This document shows, piece after piece, positions 48,190 to 58,052 of a stretch of DNA of 64,000 nucleotides. A program made the translations under genes and the position numbers. The stretch lies in NCBI GenBank assembly GCA_016868035.1, contig VGID01000003.1, positions 1 through 64,000 of the forward strand, written 5' to 3'. The notes below the pieces were generated by a model. It did not search any database. It worked only from the letters and a program-made list of their open reading frames with translations, and was not told the origin of the DNA. The stretch comes from Betaproteobacteria bacterium (GTDB lineage Bacteria; Pseudomonadota; Gammaproteobacteria; Burkholderiales; SG8-41). The number at the start of each line of letters is the position of its first letter. The stretch's first letter is position 1.

Positions 48190-48365
48190 AGGATTGAGGA
48201 TTGAGTTGTCGGGATCGAGCAGCGGACGCATTGAAGTGATCGCGAAGCGATGAAGTTGAAGCGTCAAACTACACGGCGGCCTGATCACGCCGGGCATGTG
48301 GATAAAAAGCGCCCCCCCTCAATCCTCAATCCTCAATCCTCAACCCCCGATCCTCAGTCCTCGCT
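48190..48365. repeat. Heptad-repeat block I (ridA/recG gap and recG 5' end)
   Basis: The left arm (48190-48224) has five units, two exactly AGGATTG. The right arm (48317-48365) has seven inverse units, three exactly CCTCAAT. The arms are about 92 bases apart. The right arm is read in frame as the first part of recG and joins directly to its conserved N-terminal domain. Same unit family as block C. Confidence 0.8.
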
Positions 48366-50400
48366 CGCGGGCCTGAGCGAGGGCACGCGCGCCAGGCTCG
48401 CGAAGCTGGGGATCGCAGCCAAGTTCGACCTCGTGCTGCACCTGCCGTTGCGCTACGACGACGAGACGCGGCTCTACGCGCTCAACGAGGCGCCGGCAGG
48501 CGAGCCGGTGCTGGTCGAGGGCAACGTCGTGGAGTGCGACGTCAAGTACCGTCCCCGGCGCCAGCTGATCTGTCATATCGAAGACGGCAGCGCGGTGCTC
48601 ACGCTGCGTTTCTTCAATTTCTACACGAGCCAGCTGAAGAGCCTCGTTCCGGGAACCCGCCTGCGCGCTTTCGGGGAGATCCGCAACGGTTTCTACGGGC
48701 CGGAGATGGTGCACCCGCGCTACCGCGCGGTGCAAAGCGGGGCGCCGGTCGCGCGCGCGCTGACGCCGGTCTACCCGACGACCGCGGGGCTTGCTCAGGA
48801 TGCGCTGCGGCGCCTGATCGCGCACGCGCTTGCCGGCTGCGATCTCGACGACACGCTGCCCCCGGAGCTGCCGGGCGGGCTCGGTCTGCCGGCGTTTCGG
48901 GCGGCCGTCGGCTTGCTGCACAATCCGCCGCCGCACCTCGCGCGGGAGGATTTGCAGGAGCGCCGGCACCCTGCGTGGCGCAGGGTCAAGTTCGACGAGC
49001 TGCTCGCGCAGCAGCTCTCGATGCGGGTGCACCGCGAACGCCGGCTCTCGGCCGGCGCGCGCGCGCTCGCGCCGCGCGCGGATCTCACGCGCTCGCTGCT
49101 CGCAAGCCTGCCCTTCGAGCTCACGCGGGCGCAACGCAGGGCCTGGCGCGAGATCGAGCACGATCTTGCACGCCCGCGCCCCATGCAGCGGCTGCTCCAG
49201 GGCGACGTGGGCAGCGGCAAGACGGTGGTCGCTGCGCTGGCGGCGCTGCAATGCGCGGAGAGCGGATGCCAGGTTGCCGTGATGGCGCCGACCGAGATCC
49301 TCGCCGAGCAGCACTATCGAAAGTTCGCCGCGTGGCTCGCTCCCCTCAAGGTCGGGGTGGCGTGGTTCTCGGGCGGCCTCAGCCGCAAGGACAAGCGCGC
49401 GGCGCTCGCGGCCGTGGCGAAAGGCGCGGCGGTCGTCGCCGTCGGCACACATGCGCTGATCGAGGAGGAAGTCGCGTTTGCGGACCTCGCGCTGGCGATC
49501 ATAGACGAGCAGCATCGCTTCGGCGTGCACCAGCGGCTCGCGCTGCGCATGAAGGGGGCCCGCCCCGGTCAGGGCGCGCAGCCCCACCAGCTCATGATGA
49601 GCGCGACTCCGATACCGCGCACGCTCGCGATGAGCTACTACGCCGACCTCGACGTCTCGACGATCGACGAGGCTCCGCCGGGGCGCACGCCGGTGCTGAC
49701 CAAGCTCGTGTCCGAGGCGCGCCGCGCCGAAGTGATCCGGCGCATCCGCGACGCGTGCGTCGTCGGCAGCCAGGCCTACTGGGTATGCCCCCTGATCGAA
49801 GAGTCGGAGGCGTTGCAGCTGAAGACGGCGCGCGAGACACACGCCGCGCTCGCCGCGACCTTTCCGGAGTTGAAGCTCGGTCTCGTGCACGGGCGCCTGA
49901 AGGGCGAGGAAAAGGCGCGCGTGATGGAGGAATTCCGCCGCGGCGCGATCCAGCTGCTGGTCGCCACTACCGTGATCGAGGTCGGAGTGGACGTGCCGAA
50001 CGCGACGCTCATGGTGATCGAGCACGCCGAGCGCATGGGGCTCGCGCAGCTGCACCAGCTGCGCGGGCGCGTCGGGCGCGGCTCGGACGCAGCCACGTGC
50101 ATCCTGCTCTACCAGCACCCGCTGACCGATGCCGCGCGCGAACGGCTCAAGATCATCTACGAGCACCACGACGGTTTCGAGATCGCGCGCCACGACCTGC
50201 GCCTGCGCGGTCCCGGAGAGCTGCTCGGGGCGCGCCAGAGCGGGGTGCCGCTGCTGCGGTTCGCCGACCTCAATGCCGACCTCGACCTGCTCGAGCAGGC
50301 GCGCGCCGCGGCGGAGCCCCTGCTGCGCGAGCACCCGGACGCTGCGCGCCGCCATCTCGCGCGCTGGCTCGGTGCGCGGCACGAGTACCTCAAGGTGTAG
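48250..50400 (+). CDS. recG: ATP-dependent DNA helicase RecG
   Basis: Branch-migration helicase for stalled forks. Residues from about 39 on match RecG: LAGLSEGTRARLAKLGI, HLPLRYDD, the wedge domain, then helicase motifs I GDVGSGKTVVAALAALQ, Ia PTEILAEQH, II DEQHRFGV, III MSATPIPRTLA, V-VI HAERMGLAQLHQLRGRVGR, and a full C-terminus. The N-terminal 38 residues are not RecG-like: residues 23-38 (about PSILNPQSS...PQSS) are translated heptad repeat. No ATG, GTG or TTG lies between the repeat and LAGL. Possible starts are ATG 48250 or GTG 48298. Confidence 0.92.
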   Translation: MKLKRQTTRRPDHAGHVDKKRPPSILNPQSSTPDPQSSLAGLSEGTRARLAKLGIAAKFDLVLHLPLRYDDETRLYALNEAPAGEPVLVEGNVVECDVKYRPRRQLICHIEDGSAVLTLRFFNFYTSQLKSLVPGTRLRAFGEIRNGFYGPEMVHPRYRAVQSGAPVARALTPVYPTTAGLAQDALRRLIAHALAGCDLDDTLPPELPGGLGLPAFRAAVGLLHNPPPHLAREDLQERRHPAWRRVKFDELLAQQLSMRVHRERRLSAGARALAPRADLTRSLLASLPFELTRAQRRAWREIEHDLARPRPMQRLLQGDVGSGKTVVAALAALQCAESGCQVAVMAPTEILAEQHYRKFAAWLAPLKVGVAWFSGGLSRKDKRAALAAVAKGAAVVAVGTHALIEEEVAFADLALAIIDEQHRFGVHQRLALRMKGARPGQGAQPHQLMMSATPIPRTLAMSYYADLDVSTIDEAPPGRTPVLTKLVSEARRAEVIRRIRDACVVGSQAYWVCPLIEESEALQLKTARETHAALAATFPELKLGLVHGRLKGEEKARVMEEFRRGAIQLLVATTVIEVGVDVPNATLMVIEHAERMGLAQLHQLRGRVGRGSDAATCILLYQHPLTDAARERLKIIYEHHDGFEIARHDLRLRGPGELLGARQSGVPLLRFADLNADLDLLEQARAAAEPLLREHPDAARRHLARWLGARHEYLKV

Positions 50401-50405
50401 TTTTC

Positions 50406-50543
50406 ACCGCGGAGACACGGAGGCGCCGAGAGAGTCTTTTTTTGTCGGCTGCGTGATGGACCTGGCGCGGCCGGTGCCCCGGGCTTTCATGGCGGTTTCG
50501 CGGTCAATTTGAGTTTCCTCTGCGTCCCGGCGCCTCCGTGGCT
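50406..50543. repeat. Inverted repeat of the GCGGAGA/CTCTGCG type
   Basis: The left arm (50406-50434) holds GCGGAGA, CACGGAG and GCGCCGA-like units, and the right arm (50515-50543) the reverse, such as CCTCTGCGTCCC and GCGCCTCCGTGG. The two are imperfectly complementary. It lies between recG and ubiC. Similar purine-rich repeats are widely scattered in environmental bacterial genomes. No gene is visible between 50401 and 50590. Confidence 0.6.
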
Positions 50544-50590
50544 CAATTGATTTTCCGATCTGCGATAATGACGCGAAGAATAACTCCCGC

Positions 50591-51136
50591 TTGTCCGTGA
50601 CTGCCGTTCCGCGCGACCGCTACTGGCAACAACGCCCTGCTCCCGGCGCCGGGCGCTACCGTCCGTGGCTGATGGACCGCGGCTCGCTCACGGCGCGGAT
50701 ACAGGCGCGTTGCGCCGCCTTTCACGTGAAGCTGTTGTTCCAGGGGGCCCGGCGCGCGAACCGGGACGAGCGCATTCTCGGCGCCGCGCGCGGCGCGCGC
50801 GAGGTGCTGGTGCGCGAGGTCTGCCTCTACTGCCGGACTTCACCGGTGGTGTTCGCCCACAGTGTGCTGAGGCGCCGCGAGCTGCGCGGGCCCTGGCGCA
50901 GCCTCGCGCGGCTCGGCGCGCGCCCGCTCGGCGCAGCCCTGTTCGCGAATCCAAGGGTGCGGCGCTATCCGCTCAAGTTTCGTAAGCTCGACGCCCGCGA
51001 CGAGCTTCACGCGCGCGCGCGCGCGGTGCTCGGCGCTCGGCTGCCCGCGCTATGGGCCCGCCGTTCGCTGTTCACCCTGCGCGGATCGCCTATACTGGTG
51101 ACCGAGGTGTTTCTTCCGGGGATCCTGAAACTGTGA
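50591..51136 (+). CDS. ubiC: Chorismate-pyruvate lyase
   Basis: First committed step of ubiquinone synthesis, making 4-hydroxybenzoate from chorismate. The 181-residue protein shows the family features: DRGSLTARIQARC, REVCLYCRTSPVVFAHSV, the product-binding RGPWRSLARLGARPLGAALF, and RRSLFTLRGSPILVTEVFLPGIL at the end. TTG at 50591 or GTG at 50597 may start it. Its stop overlaps the ubiA GTG (GTGA at 51133-51136). Operon ubiC-ubiA-ubiD. Confidence 0.9.
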   Translation: MSVTAVPRDRYWQQRPAPGAGRYRPWLMDRGSLTARIQARCAAFHVKLLFQGARRANRDERILGAARGAREVLVREVCLYCRTSPVVFAHSVLRRRELRGPWRSLARLGARPLGAALFANPRVRRYPLKFRKLDARDELHARARAVLGARLPALWARRSLFTLRGSPILVTEVFLPGILKL

Positions 51137-52011
51137 CGCTGATCGAAAAGCTCGACGCGTACGAGCGTCTGATGCGGCTCGACAAGCCGATCGGCATCGT
51201 ATTGCTGCTGTGGCCGGCGCTGTGGGGGCTGTGGCTCGCCGCATACGGTTTTCCCGACCTGGACATCCTGCTGATCTTCATCGTGGGCGTGGTCCTGATG
51301 CGCTCCGCGGGCTGCGTGATCAACGACTTCGCCGACCGCGACTTCGACCCGCAGGTGGAGCGCACGAGGCACCGCCCGCTCGCCGCCCGCCTCGTCACTC
51401 CGGCGGAGGCGCTCGCGCTCGCCGCCGTGCTGATGGTGATCGCCTTCGGGCTGGTGCTGCAGATCAACCGGCTCACTGCGCTGCTCTCCGTGGTGGCGCT
51501 CGCGCTCACCGCCATCTACCCCTTTCTCAAGCGCCTCTTCGTGTTTCCGCAGGCCTGGCTCGGCATCGCGTTTGGCTTCGCGATCCCGATGGCGTATGCG
51601 GCGCAGTACGGGAAGCTCATCGCGGTGGCGTGGGTGCTGATGATCGCCATCATGTTCTGGGCGATCGCCTACGACACCGAGTACGCGATGGTGGACCGCG
51701 ATGACGACGCGCGGCTGGGCCTCAAATCCTCGGCGATCTTGCTCGGGCGCTACGACGTCGCGGGCGTCATGGTCGCGCACGCGCTGTTCCTCGCGATCAT
51801 GGCGGTGGTCGGCCGCTGGCAGCAGCTGGGCGCGCTCTACTACCTGGGCCTCGCCGCGGCGGCGGGGCTCGTCGGGTACCAGTACCAGCTGATCAAGGGG
51901 CGCGACCGGGAGCGCTGCTTCAAGGCGTTCCTCAACAACGGGTGGGTGGGCCTGGCGGTGTTTGCGGGCCTGGCGCTCGACCTGTACTTTCGATTGGGGA
52001 TCGGGCGCTGA
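51133..52011 (+). CDS. ubiA: 4-hydroxybenzoate polyprenyltransferase
   Basis: Attaches the polyprenyl tail to 4-hydroxybenzoate in the inner membrane. The 292 residues have eight or nine membrane segments and the two aspartate-rich motifs, NDFADRDFD (about 68-76) and YDTEYAMVDRDDD (about 185-197). The GTG start overlaps the ubiC stop, so translation is probably coupled. ubiD follows after 27 bases. Confidence 0.95.
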   Translation: MTLIEKLDAYERLMRLDKPIGIVLLLWPALWGLWLAAYGFPDLDILLIFIVGVVLMRSAGCVINDFADRDFDPQVERTRHRPLAARLVTPAEALALAAVLMVIAFGLVLQINRLTALLSVVALALTAIYPFLKRLFVFPQAWLGIAFGFAIPMAYAAQYGKLIAVAWVLMIAIMFWAIAYDTEYAMVDRDDDARLGLKSSAILLGRYDVAGVMVAHALFLAIMAVVGRWQQLGALYYLGLAAAAGLVGYQYQLIKGRDRERCFKAFLNNGWVGLAVFAGLALDLYFRLGIGR

Positions 52012-52038
52012 GGCGGCCGTGTCGCGGCGGGCGATGCC

Positions 52039-53511
52039 ATGAAGTACCGTGACCTGCGCGAATTCATCGCGCTGCTCGAAGCGCGCGGAGAGCTGAAGCG
52101 CATCGCCGCGCCGGTCGATCCGCGGCTCGAGATGACCGAGATCTGCGACCGGGTGCTCCAGCGCGCGGGCCCCGCCCTGCTGTTCGAGCAGCCCAAAGGC
52201 CACACGATGCCCGTGCTGGGCAACCTGTTCGGCACGGTCGGGCGCGTGGCTCTCGGCATGGGGGTGGACGCGCACGATCCGGTCGCGGAGCTGCGCGAGA
52301 TCGGCCGGCTGCTCGCGTATCTGCGGCAGCCCGAGCCGCCCGCGGGGCTGAAGGACGCGTGGCAGAAACTGCCGCTGCTCAAGCAGGTGCTGGCGATGGC
52401 GCCGCGCGAGGTGTCCGGCGCGGCGTGCCAGGAAGTGGTTTGGGAGAAGGGCGAGGTGGATCTCGCGCGGCTCCCGATCCAGACCTGCTGGCCGAACGAT
52501 GTTGCGCCGCTCATTACCTGGGGGCTCACGGTCACGCGCGGCCCCAACCAGCGCCGCCAGAATCTCGGTATCTACCGCCAGCAGGTGATCGCCAGGGACA
52601 AGGTGATCATGCGCTGGCTGGCCCAGCGCGGCGGCGCGCTCGATTACCGCGACCACTGCCTCGCGCACCCGCGCGATCCCTTCCCGGTGGCGGTGGCGCT
52701 GGGCGCCGATCCCGCGACCATGCTGGGGGCGGTCACCCCGGTCCCCGACGCGCTCTCCGAATACCAGTTCGCCGGGCTGCTGCGCGGGGCCAAGACCGGG
52801 ATCACGAAATGCATGATTCACGGCCTGCAGGTGCCCGCGAGCGCCGAGATCGTGCTCGAGGGCTGGATCCAGCCCGGCGAGACCGCGCTCGAGGGCCCGT
52901 TCGGCGACCACACCGGCTACTACAATGAACAGGAGCGGTTCCCGGTATTCACGATCGAGCGCATCACCTCGCGCCGCGACCCGATCTACCATTCGACGTA
53001 TACGGGGAAGCCGCCGGACGAGCCGGCCGTGCTCGGCATGGCGCTGAACGAAGTGTTCGTGCCGCTGCTTGCGCGCCAGTTTCCGGAAATCGTGGATTTC
53101 TATCTGCCCCCCGAGGGCTGCTCGTACCGGCTCGCGTGCGTGAGCATGAAGAAGCAGTATGCGGGTCACGCCAAGCGCGTGATGTTCGGCATCTGGAGCT
53201 TCCTGCGCCAGTTCATGTACACCAAGTTCATTATCGTCACCGACGACGACGTCAACATCCGCGACTGGAAAGAGGTGATCTGGGCGCTCACCACGCGCGT
53301 GGACCCGCAGCGCGATACGCTGATTACCGCGAACACCCCGATCGACTATCTCGACTTCGCGAGCCCGCAGCCGGGCCTGGGCTCCAAGATGGGGATCGAT
53401 GCGACCAGCAAATGGCCGGGCGAGACCGACCGCCGGTGGGGCGAGCCGATCGCGATGAGCGAGGAAGTGAAGAAACGGGTGGACGCGTTGTGGCGTGATT
53501 TGGGGCTGTGA
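52039..53511 (+). CDS. ubiD: 4-hydroxy-3-polyprenylbenzoate decarboxylase
   Basis: prFMN-dependent decarboxylase of ubiquinone synthesis. The 490 residues match Ubi[15 protein letters not shown] start, [10 protein letters not shown], the [13 protein letters not shown] loop with the E-(R)-E catalytic network partner, [12 protein letters not shown], and the C-terminal [11 protein letters not shown]. It needs prFMN from UbiX, which is not in this window. Third gene of the ubiC-ubiA-ubiD cluster. Confidence 0.95.
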   Translation: MKYRDLREFIALLEARGELKRIAAPVDPRLEMTEICDRVLQRAGPALLFEQPKGHTMPVLGNLFGTVGRVALGMGVDAHDPVAELREIGRLLAYLRQPEPPAGLKDAWQKLPLLKQVLAMAPREVSGAACQEVVWEKGEVDLARLPIQTCWPNDVAPLITWGLTVTRGPNQRRQNLGIYRQQVIARDKVIMRWLAQRGGALDYRDHCLAHPRDPFPVAVALGADPATMLGAVTPVPDALSEYQFAGLLRGAKTGITKCMIHGLQVPASAEIVLEGWIQPGETALEGPFGDHTGYYNEQERFPVFTIERITSRRDPIYHSTYTGKPPDEPAVLGMALNEVFVPLLARQFPEIVDFYLPPEGCSYRLACVSMKKQYAGHAKRVMFGIWSFLRQFMYTKFIIVTDDDVNIRDWKEVIWALTTRVDPQRDTLITANTPIDYLDFASPQPGLGSKMGIDATSKWPGETDRRWGEPIAMSEEVKKRVDALWRDLGL

Positions 53512-53523
53512 CCCGCGGCTCGC

Positions 53524-53615
53524 GGGAATGGGAAATCGGAAATCGGGAATGGTGGGTAGTCGGCCGCCACGCGGATTACCCGGAACGCGAAACTCGGAAC
53601 TGGGAACGCGAAGCG
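53524..53615. repeat. Heptad repeat block J (ubiD/dacB gap, direct arms)
   Basis: The first arm (53524-53558) has five 7-base units, two exactly GGAAATC and two GGGAATG. A second arm (53581-53615) has five units of CGGAACG/CGAAACT type in the same orientation, not inverse. It fills the gap between convergent ubiD and dacB stops. The unit differs from the other blocks. Confidence 0.65.
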
Positions 53616-53618
53616 GCG

Positions 53619-55055
53619 CTAGCGGTTGTAGACCCACTTCAGCAACGCATCCTGCACGGCCTGGGCGTTGCCCGCGTTGGGATGGTTCACGATGAACACG
53701 ACGACCACCCGCCTGCCCTGCGCATCGAGCATGTAGCCCGCGATGGAGCGCACCCCGGCGAGCGAGCCGGTCTTGATGTGCGCCTGGCCGGCGAGCTCCG
53801 CCCCGGAGAGGCGCTTTTTCATGGTGCCGTCCACCGCCGCGAGCGGCAGCGAGGCGATGAGCTCCGGCATGACGGCGCTGCGGAAGGCGTTCACGAGCAG
53901 CAGCCCCAGATTGCGCGCGCTGATGCGCTCCACGCGCGAGAGCCCCGAGCCGTTCTCCAGCACGAGCTCCGGGAATGACAGGCCCTTGCCGGCGAGCCAC
54001 TGGCGAATGACGCGGCTCGACTTGTCCGCAGTGGCGGGGGCCCCCGCCCCGACCGCCCCGAGCGTCAGAAAAAGCTGGCGCGCCATCACGTTATTGCTGA
54101 ATTTGTTGACGTCGCGCACGATCTCCGAAAGCGTTGGTGAGTGCACGCTCACCAGCATTTTCGCACCCGGTCCGGCGGTCCCGTCGCGCACCGTGCCGCT
54201 GAAGGTTCCGCCGACCTCGCGCCACAGCTCGCGGAACAGCCCGAGCAGGTACTGGCTGTGGCCGAGCACGCTGAAGTTGCGCGTGCGCTCCCCGCAGGCG
54301 CCCGCGTAGCTGCCGTTGAACGCGAGGCGCGCCGCGCTGCTCCCGCCCTGCGCCTCGATCTTCAGGCGCCCCACCCAGTCGCCGCACGGGCCGTGATCGA
54401 ACGCGAGGTTGTTGACGATCTGCACCTGCGGCAGGAAGGGCTCGGGGATGATGCGCACCGAACGCCGCTCCGGATCGGGGACGAAATGCAGCCGCATCGC
54501 CTTGAAGTTCACCAGCAGCGCGTCGGGACCGGTGTTGTACGGGCGCGTAGGCTGGTCGTCGAAGCGCGCCGGATCGAATTCCTCGGCGGCGAAATAGCTG
54601 CGGTCGAGCACGAGATCGCCCCGGATCTCGCGCACTCCGCGCGCCCGCAGGCTTCGCAGCAACAGCCAGAAATTCTCCAGCGTGAGCTTGGGATCGCCCG
54701 AGCCCCTGAGGACGAGATCGCCGGCGAGCACGTCCTGGGCGAGCGGCGCCGTGCCGAGCGCCTCGGTGACCCAGACGTAGGCCGGTCCGAGCAGCTCCAG
54801 CGCGGAATAGGTGGTGAGCAGCTTGATGGTGGAGGCCGGGTTGAGCGCCCGGTCGGCCCCGGCCGAGAGCAGCGGCCGCTCTGCGCCGATCTCGTGGACG
54901 TAGAACGCGGCGGCGCTCTCCGGAACGCCGGCTTGCGCGAGCGCGCGCGCCAGAGGCTCGGGCAGGCCCGCGCCCTGCGCGAGCGCCGGCGGCGCGGCGC
55001 CCGCGCCGGTCCACAGCGCGAGGACCAGGACCGCTTGCACGAACGCGCGGGGCAC
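53619..55055 (-). CDS. dacB: D-alanyl-D-alanine carboxypeptidase/endopeptidase (PBP4)
   Basis: Periplasmic penicillin-binding protein that trims peptidoglycan. The 478-residue precursor has a signal peptide (about 1-26, ending ALAQG), the active Ser75 in PASTIK (SxxK, Lys78), SNN (KFSNNVMARQ) and HIKTGSLAG (KTG triad). The long insertion of PBP4 lies between about 85 and 290. I chose the GTG at 55055, just 6 bases after the MBL stop. Probably in the minus-strand bioA-MBL-dacB set. Confidence 0.92.
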   Translation of the reverse strand: MPRAFVQAVLVLALWTGAGAAPPALAQGAGLPEPLARALAQAGVPESAAAFYVHEIGAERPLLSAGADRALNPASTIKLLTTYSALELLGPAYVWVTEALGTAPLAQDVLAGDLVLRGSGDPKLTLENFWLLLRSLRARGVREIRGDLVLDRSYFAAEEFDPARFDDQPTRPYNTGPDALLVNFKAMRLHFVPDPERRSVRIIPEPFLPQVQIVNNLAFDHGPCGDWVGRLKIEAQGGSSAARLAFNGSYAGACGERTRNFSVLGHSQYLLGLFRELWREVGGTFSGTVRDGTAGPGAKMLVSVHSPTLSEIVRDVNKFSNNVMARQLFLTLGAVGAGAPATADKSSRVIRQWLAGKGLSFPELVLENGSGLSRVERISARNLGLLLVNAFRSAVMPELIASLPLAAVDGTMKKRLSGAELAGQAHIKTGSLAGVRSIAGYMLDAQGRRVVVVFIVNHPNAGNAQAVQDALLKWVYNR

Positions 55056-55060
55056 GGTGA

Positions 55061-56458
55061 TCAGCCCTCGAGCTGCACGCGCTCTCCGCGCCGCGGCACG
55101 CTCACGTTGTCCCAGCGCAGGCGCTCGCGTATCACCCCGGCGAAGCCGTGCGCGATCCCCTCTTCCCCGTGCACCACGTAGGTGGCGCGCGGCGCGGCGC
55201 GGAAGTGCGCGAGCCACGCGAGCAGGCCGGCCTGGTCGGCGTGCGCCGAGAGCCCGCCGATGGTGTAGATCTCCGCCCGCACCGGCACCGGTATGCCGAA
55301 GATGCGCACCTGTTTCGCTCCGTCCACGAGGCTGCGCCCCAATGTACCCGCCGCCTGAAAACCCGTGATCATGACCGTGCACTCCGGTCTGCCGAGATTA
55401 TGCCGCAGGTGGTGCTTGATGCGCCCGGCTTCGCACATGCCGCTCGCCGAGATGATGACCGCCCCGCCCCGGATGCGGTGCAGCGAAATGGATTCCTCGA
55501 GGTCCTGGACGAAGCGGATGCGCGGCTGTTCGCGGCTCGCCTTGAGCCAGCCCATCAGCTGCGCTGCCTCGCGGTCGAGCACCTCGAGGTGGCGCAGCGT
55601 GACCTCCGTCGCCTTCAGGGCGAGCGGCGAGTCCACGTAGATGTCCATGTCCGGCAGGCGGCCCTTGCGGTGCAGGTCGGCGAGCAGGTAGATCATGTCC
55701 TGGGTGCGGCCCACGGCGAACGCGGGCACGATCACGTTGCCTCCCTTGCGCGTGAAGGTGTCGGTGATCGCGTGCTCGAGCTCGGCGAGCGTGTCGGCCC
55801 AGGAGCGGTGCAGGCGGTTGCCGTAGGTGGATTCGACGAGCAGCACGTCGGCGGTCTCCACCGGGGCCGGATCGCGCACGAGCGGGCGCATCGGCTGGCC
55901 GATGTCTCCGGAGAAGACGAACTTGCGCTGCCCGGCCGCCTGTCCGGTCCACAGCTCGACGATGGCGGAGCCGAGGATGTGGCCGGCGTCGCGAAAACTG
56001 CAGCGGATTCCGGGACGGGGGCTGAACGCGCGGTCGTATTCCACGGGGACGAGGCGCTTGAGCGCACGCTCGGCGTCCTTCACGGTATAGAGCGGCGGGC
56101 TGCCGCGCCCGCGCGCTTTCGACTTCTTCGTCCACTCCGCCTCTTTTTCCTGGATGTAGGCGGCGTCCGGCAGCATCGCCTCCAGCAGGGAGCAGGTCGC
56201 GGGGGTGGCGTAGACCGGGCCGGCGTAGCCGTGCGCCACCAGCCGCGGCAGCAGTCCCGAATGATCGATGTGGGCGTGGGTGAGGAGCACGAATTCGAGC
56301 TCGCGCGGGACATAGGCGAAGCGCGCGCGGTTCTTGGGCGCGGCACCCATGCCCTGGAACAGCCCGCAATCGAGGAGAAAACGCGAAGTCCCGTGCTCGA
56401 GCAGGTAGCACGAGCCGGTCACTTCTCCGGCCCCGCCGAGAAAGGTGATTCCGGTCAC
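55061..56458 (-). CDS. Metallo-beta-lactamase-fold RNA nuclease (beta-CASP family)
   Basis: A 465-residue two-metal nuclease of the beta-CASP/RMMBL type, related to archaeal CPSF and bacterial YSH1-like proteins. It shows the zinc motif LTHAHIDHSG, the next ligands His and Asp in DAGHILGSA and FSGDIG, the beta-CASP segment with VDSPLALKATEV, then SASGMCEAGRIKHHL and the C-terminal ligand His in GLSAHADQ. RNA is the usual substrate, but the true target is unknown. GTG start lies 4 bases after the bioA stop. Neighbours bioA and dacB do not explain its role. Confidence 0.88.
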   Translation of the reverse strand: MTGITFLGGAGEVTGSCYLLEHGTSRFLLDCGLFQGMGAAPKNRARFAYVPRELEFVLLTHAHIDHSGLLPRLVAHGYAGPVYATPATCSLLEAMLPDAAYIQEKEAEWTKKSKARGRGSPPLYTVKDAERALKRLVPVEYDRAFSPRPGIRCSFRDAGHILGSAIVELWTGQAAGQRKFVFSGDIGQPMRPLVRDPAPVETADVLLVESTYGNRLHRSWADTLAELEHAITDTFTRKGGNVIVPAFAVGRTQDMIYLLADLHRKGRLPDMDIYVDSPLALKATEVTLRHLEVLDREAAQLMGWLKASREQPRIRFVQDLEESISLHRIRGGAVIISASGMCEAGRIKHHLRHNLGRPECTVMITGFQAAGTLGRSLVDGAKQVRIFGIPVPVRAEIYTIGGLSAHADQAGLLAWLAHFRAAPRATYVVHGEEGIAHGFAGVIRERLRWDNVSVPRRGERVQLEG

Positions 56459-56462
56459 GCGC

Positions 56463-57794
56463 TCAGCCCGCGGACAGTGCGTCGAGGACCTCCACGGTAC
56501 GGGAGGCGAGCAGTTCGATCTCTTCCTCGCCGATTACGTACGGGGGCATGAAATAGACCGTGTTGCCGAGCGGACGCAGCAGGAGCTCTTTCTCCAGCGC
56601 CCGCGCAAAGAATTTCCGGGCGAATCCGGGGTCGTTCGTGTCCACCTCGAACGCCCAGATCATGCCGCAATTGCGCAAATGCTTCACGCGCGGGTGCCCG
56701 GCGATCGGCTGCGCGGCCGCGGTGATGCGCGCGCTCTTTGCGCGATTCGACTCGATCACGCGGTCCTGCTCGAAGATGTCGAGCGTGGCGAGCGCGGCGC
56801 GGCAGGCGAGCGGGTTGCCGGTGTAGGAATGCGAATGCAGGAAGCCACGCGCGACGGCATCGTCGTAGAACGCCTGGTAGACGGCGTCGCGCGTCATGAC
56901 CAGGGACAGCGGCAGGTAGCCGCCGGTGATGCCTTTCGACAGGCACAGGAAATCGGGCGTGATGGCGGCCTGCTCGTGGGCGAAAAAAGTGCCGGTGCGG
57001 CCGAAGCCGGTCATGATCTCGTCGGCGATGAGATGCACCTCGTAGCGGTCGCACAGCGCGCGCGCGCGCCGCAGGTATTCTGGGTCGTACATCGCCATGC
57101 CCGTCGCGCCTTGCACGAGCGGCTCGACGATGAGCGCGGCGGTCACACGGTGGTGCTCCTCGAGGTGCCGTTCCAGCGCGCCGGCGCAGCGGATCGCGAA
57201 CTCGCGCGGCGGCTCGCCGGGATCGGCCCGCCGCCCATCTGGACTGGGCACCTGGCTCGCGCCCATGAGCAGCGGCGCGTAGGTGTCCCGGAACAGCGCC
57301 ACGTCGGTGACCGCGAGCGCGCCCAGGGTCTCGCCGTGGTAGCTGCCGGCGAGGCTCACGAAGCGCTTTTTCGCGTCGCGGCCGCAGTTGCGCCAGTAAT
57401 GGAAGCTCATTTTGAGCGCGATCTCGACGGCGGAGGCGCCGTCGCTCGCGTAAAAGCAGTGGCCGAGCGCGCCACCGGTCGCGCGCGCGAGCCGTTCCGA
57501 GAGCTCGACCACGGGCTCGTGGCTGAATCCGGCGAGCAGCACGTGCTCGAGCCGGCCGGCCTGGTCGTGCAGCGCGGCGTTGATGCGCGGGTTGCAGTGG
57601 CCGAACAGGTTCACCCACCAGGAGCTGATGGCGTCGAGGTATCGGCGCCCTTCCGGATCGTAGAGCCAGCAGCCCTCGCCGCGCGCCACCGGGACGAGCG
57701 GCAACCATTCGTGCTCCTTCATCTGCGTGCACGGGTGCCAGACCGCGGCGAGGCTGCGTTTTAGCAGCAGGGCGCGGGGAGTGCTAGTTTGCAT
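56463..57794 (-). CDS. bioA: Adenosylmethionine-8-amino-7-oxononanoate aminotransferase
   Basis: Biotin synthesis step that makes DAPA using SAM as amino donor. The 443 residues form a class III PLP transaminase with W-H-P-[CF]-T-Q start (WHPCTQMKEHE), the DGASAVEIALKMSFHYW helix, AGSYHGETLGAL, LIADEIMTGFGRTG and PLP Lys287 in LSKGITGGYLP. ATG at 57794 or GTG at 57803. The 250-base gap to the next gene upstream shows nothing else. Confidence 0.94.
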   Translation of the reverse strand: MQTSTPRALLLKRSLAAVWHPCTQMKEHEWLPLVPVARGEGCWLYDPEGRRYLDAISSWWVNLFGHCNPRINAALHDQAGRLEHVLLAGFSHEPVVELSERLARATGGALGHCFYASDGASAVEIALKMSFHYWRNCGRDAKKRFVSLAGSYHGETLGALAVTDVALFRDTYAPLLMGASQVPSPDGRRADPGEPPREFAIRCAGALERHLEEHHRVTAALIVEPLVQGATGMAMYDPEYLRRARALCDRYEVHLIADEIMTGFGRTGTFFAHEQAAITPDFLCLSKGITGGYLPLSLVMTRDAVYQAFYDDAVARGFLHSHSYTGNPLACRAALATLDIFEQDRVIESNRAKSARITAAAQPIAGHPRVKHLRNCGMIWAFEVDTNDPGFARKFFARALEKELLLRPLGNTVYFMPPYVIGEEEIELLASRTVEVLDALSAG

Positions 57795-58052
57795 TTTTGT
57801 CACGCAGGCTTTAAAAAAACGCGCAGTTCCATCGAGTGCGCCGCGAGGAGCCGGACTTCTTCATTCGGGTAATTTGTGGCATAGGGCACGCACCGCACGC
57901 GCCGGTTGCGCCCGACTTCGCCCCGCACGTCCCGCCCGGTCAACCTCAGCTCTTTCCACGACGTTGTGCCAGGACGAGTGGCATGAATCCTGCTCGTATG
58001 ATCGTTGGCGTTCGTGTCCGAGTGTAGCATCGTTCCAGGAGCGTATCCGGCC

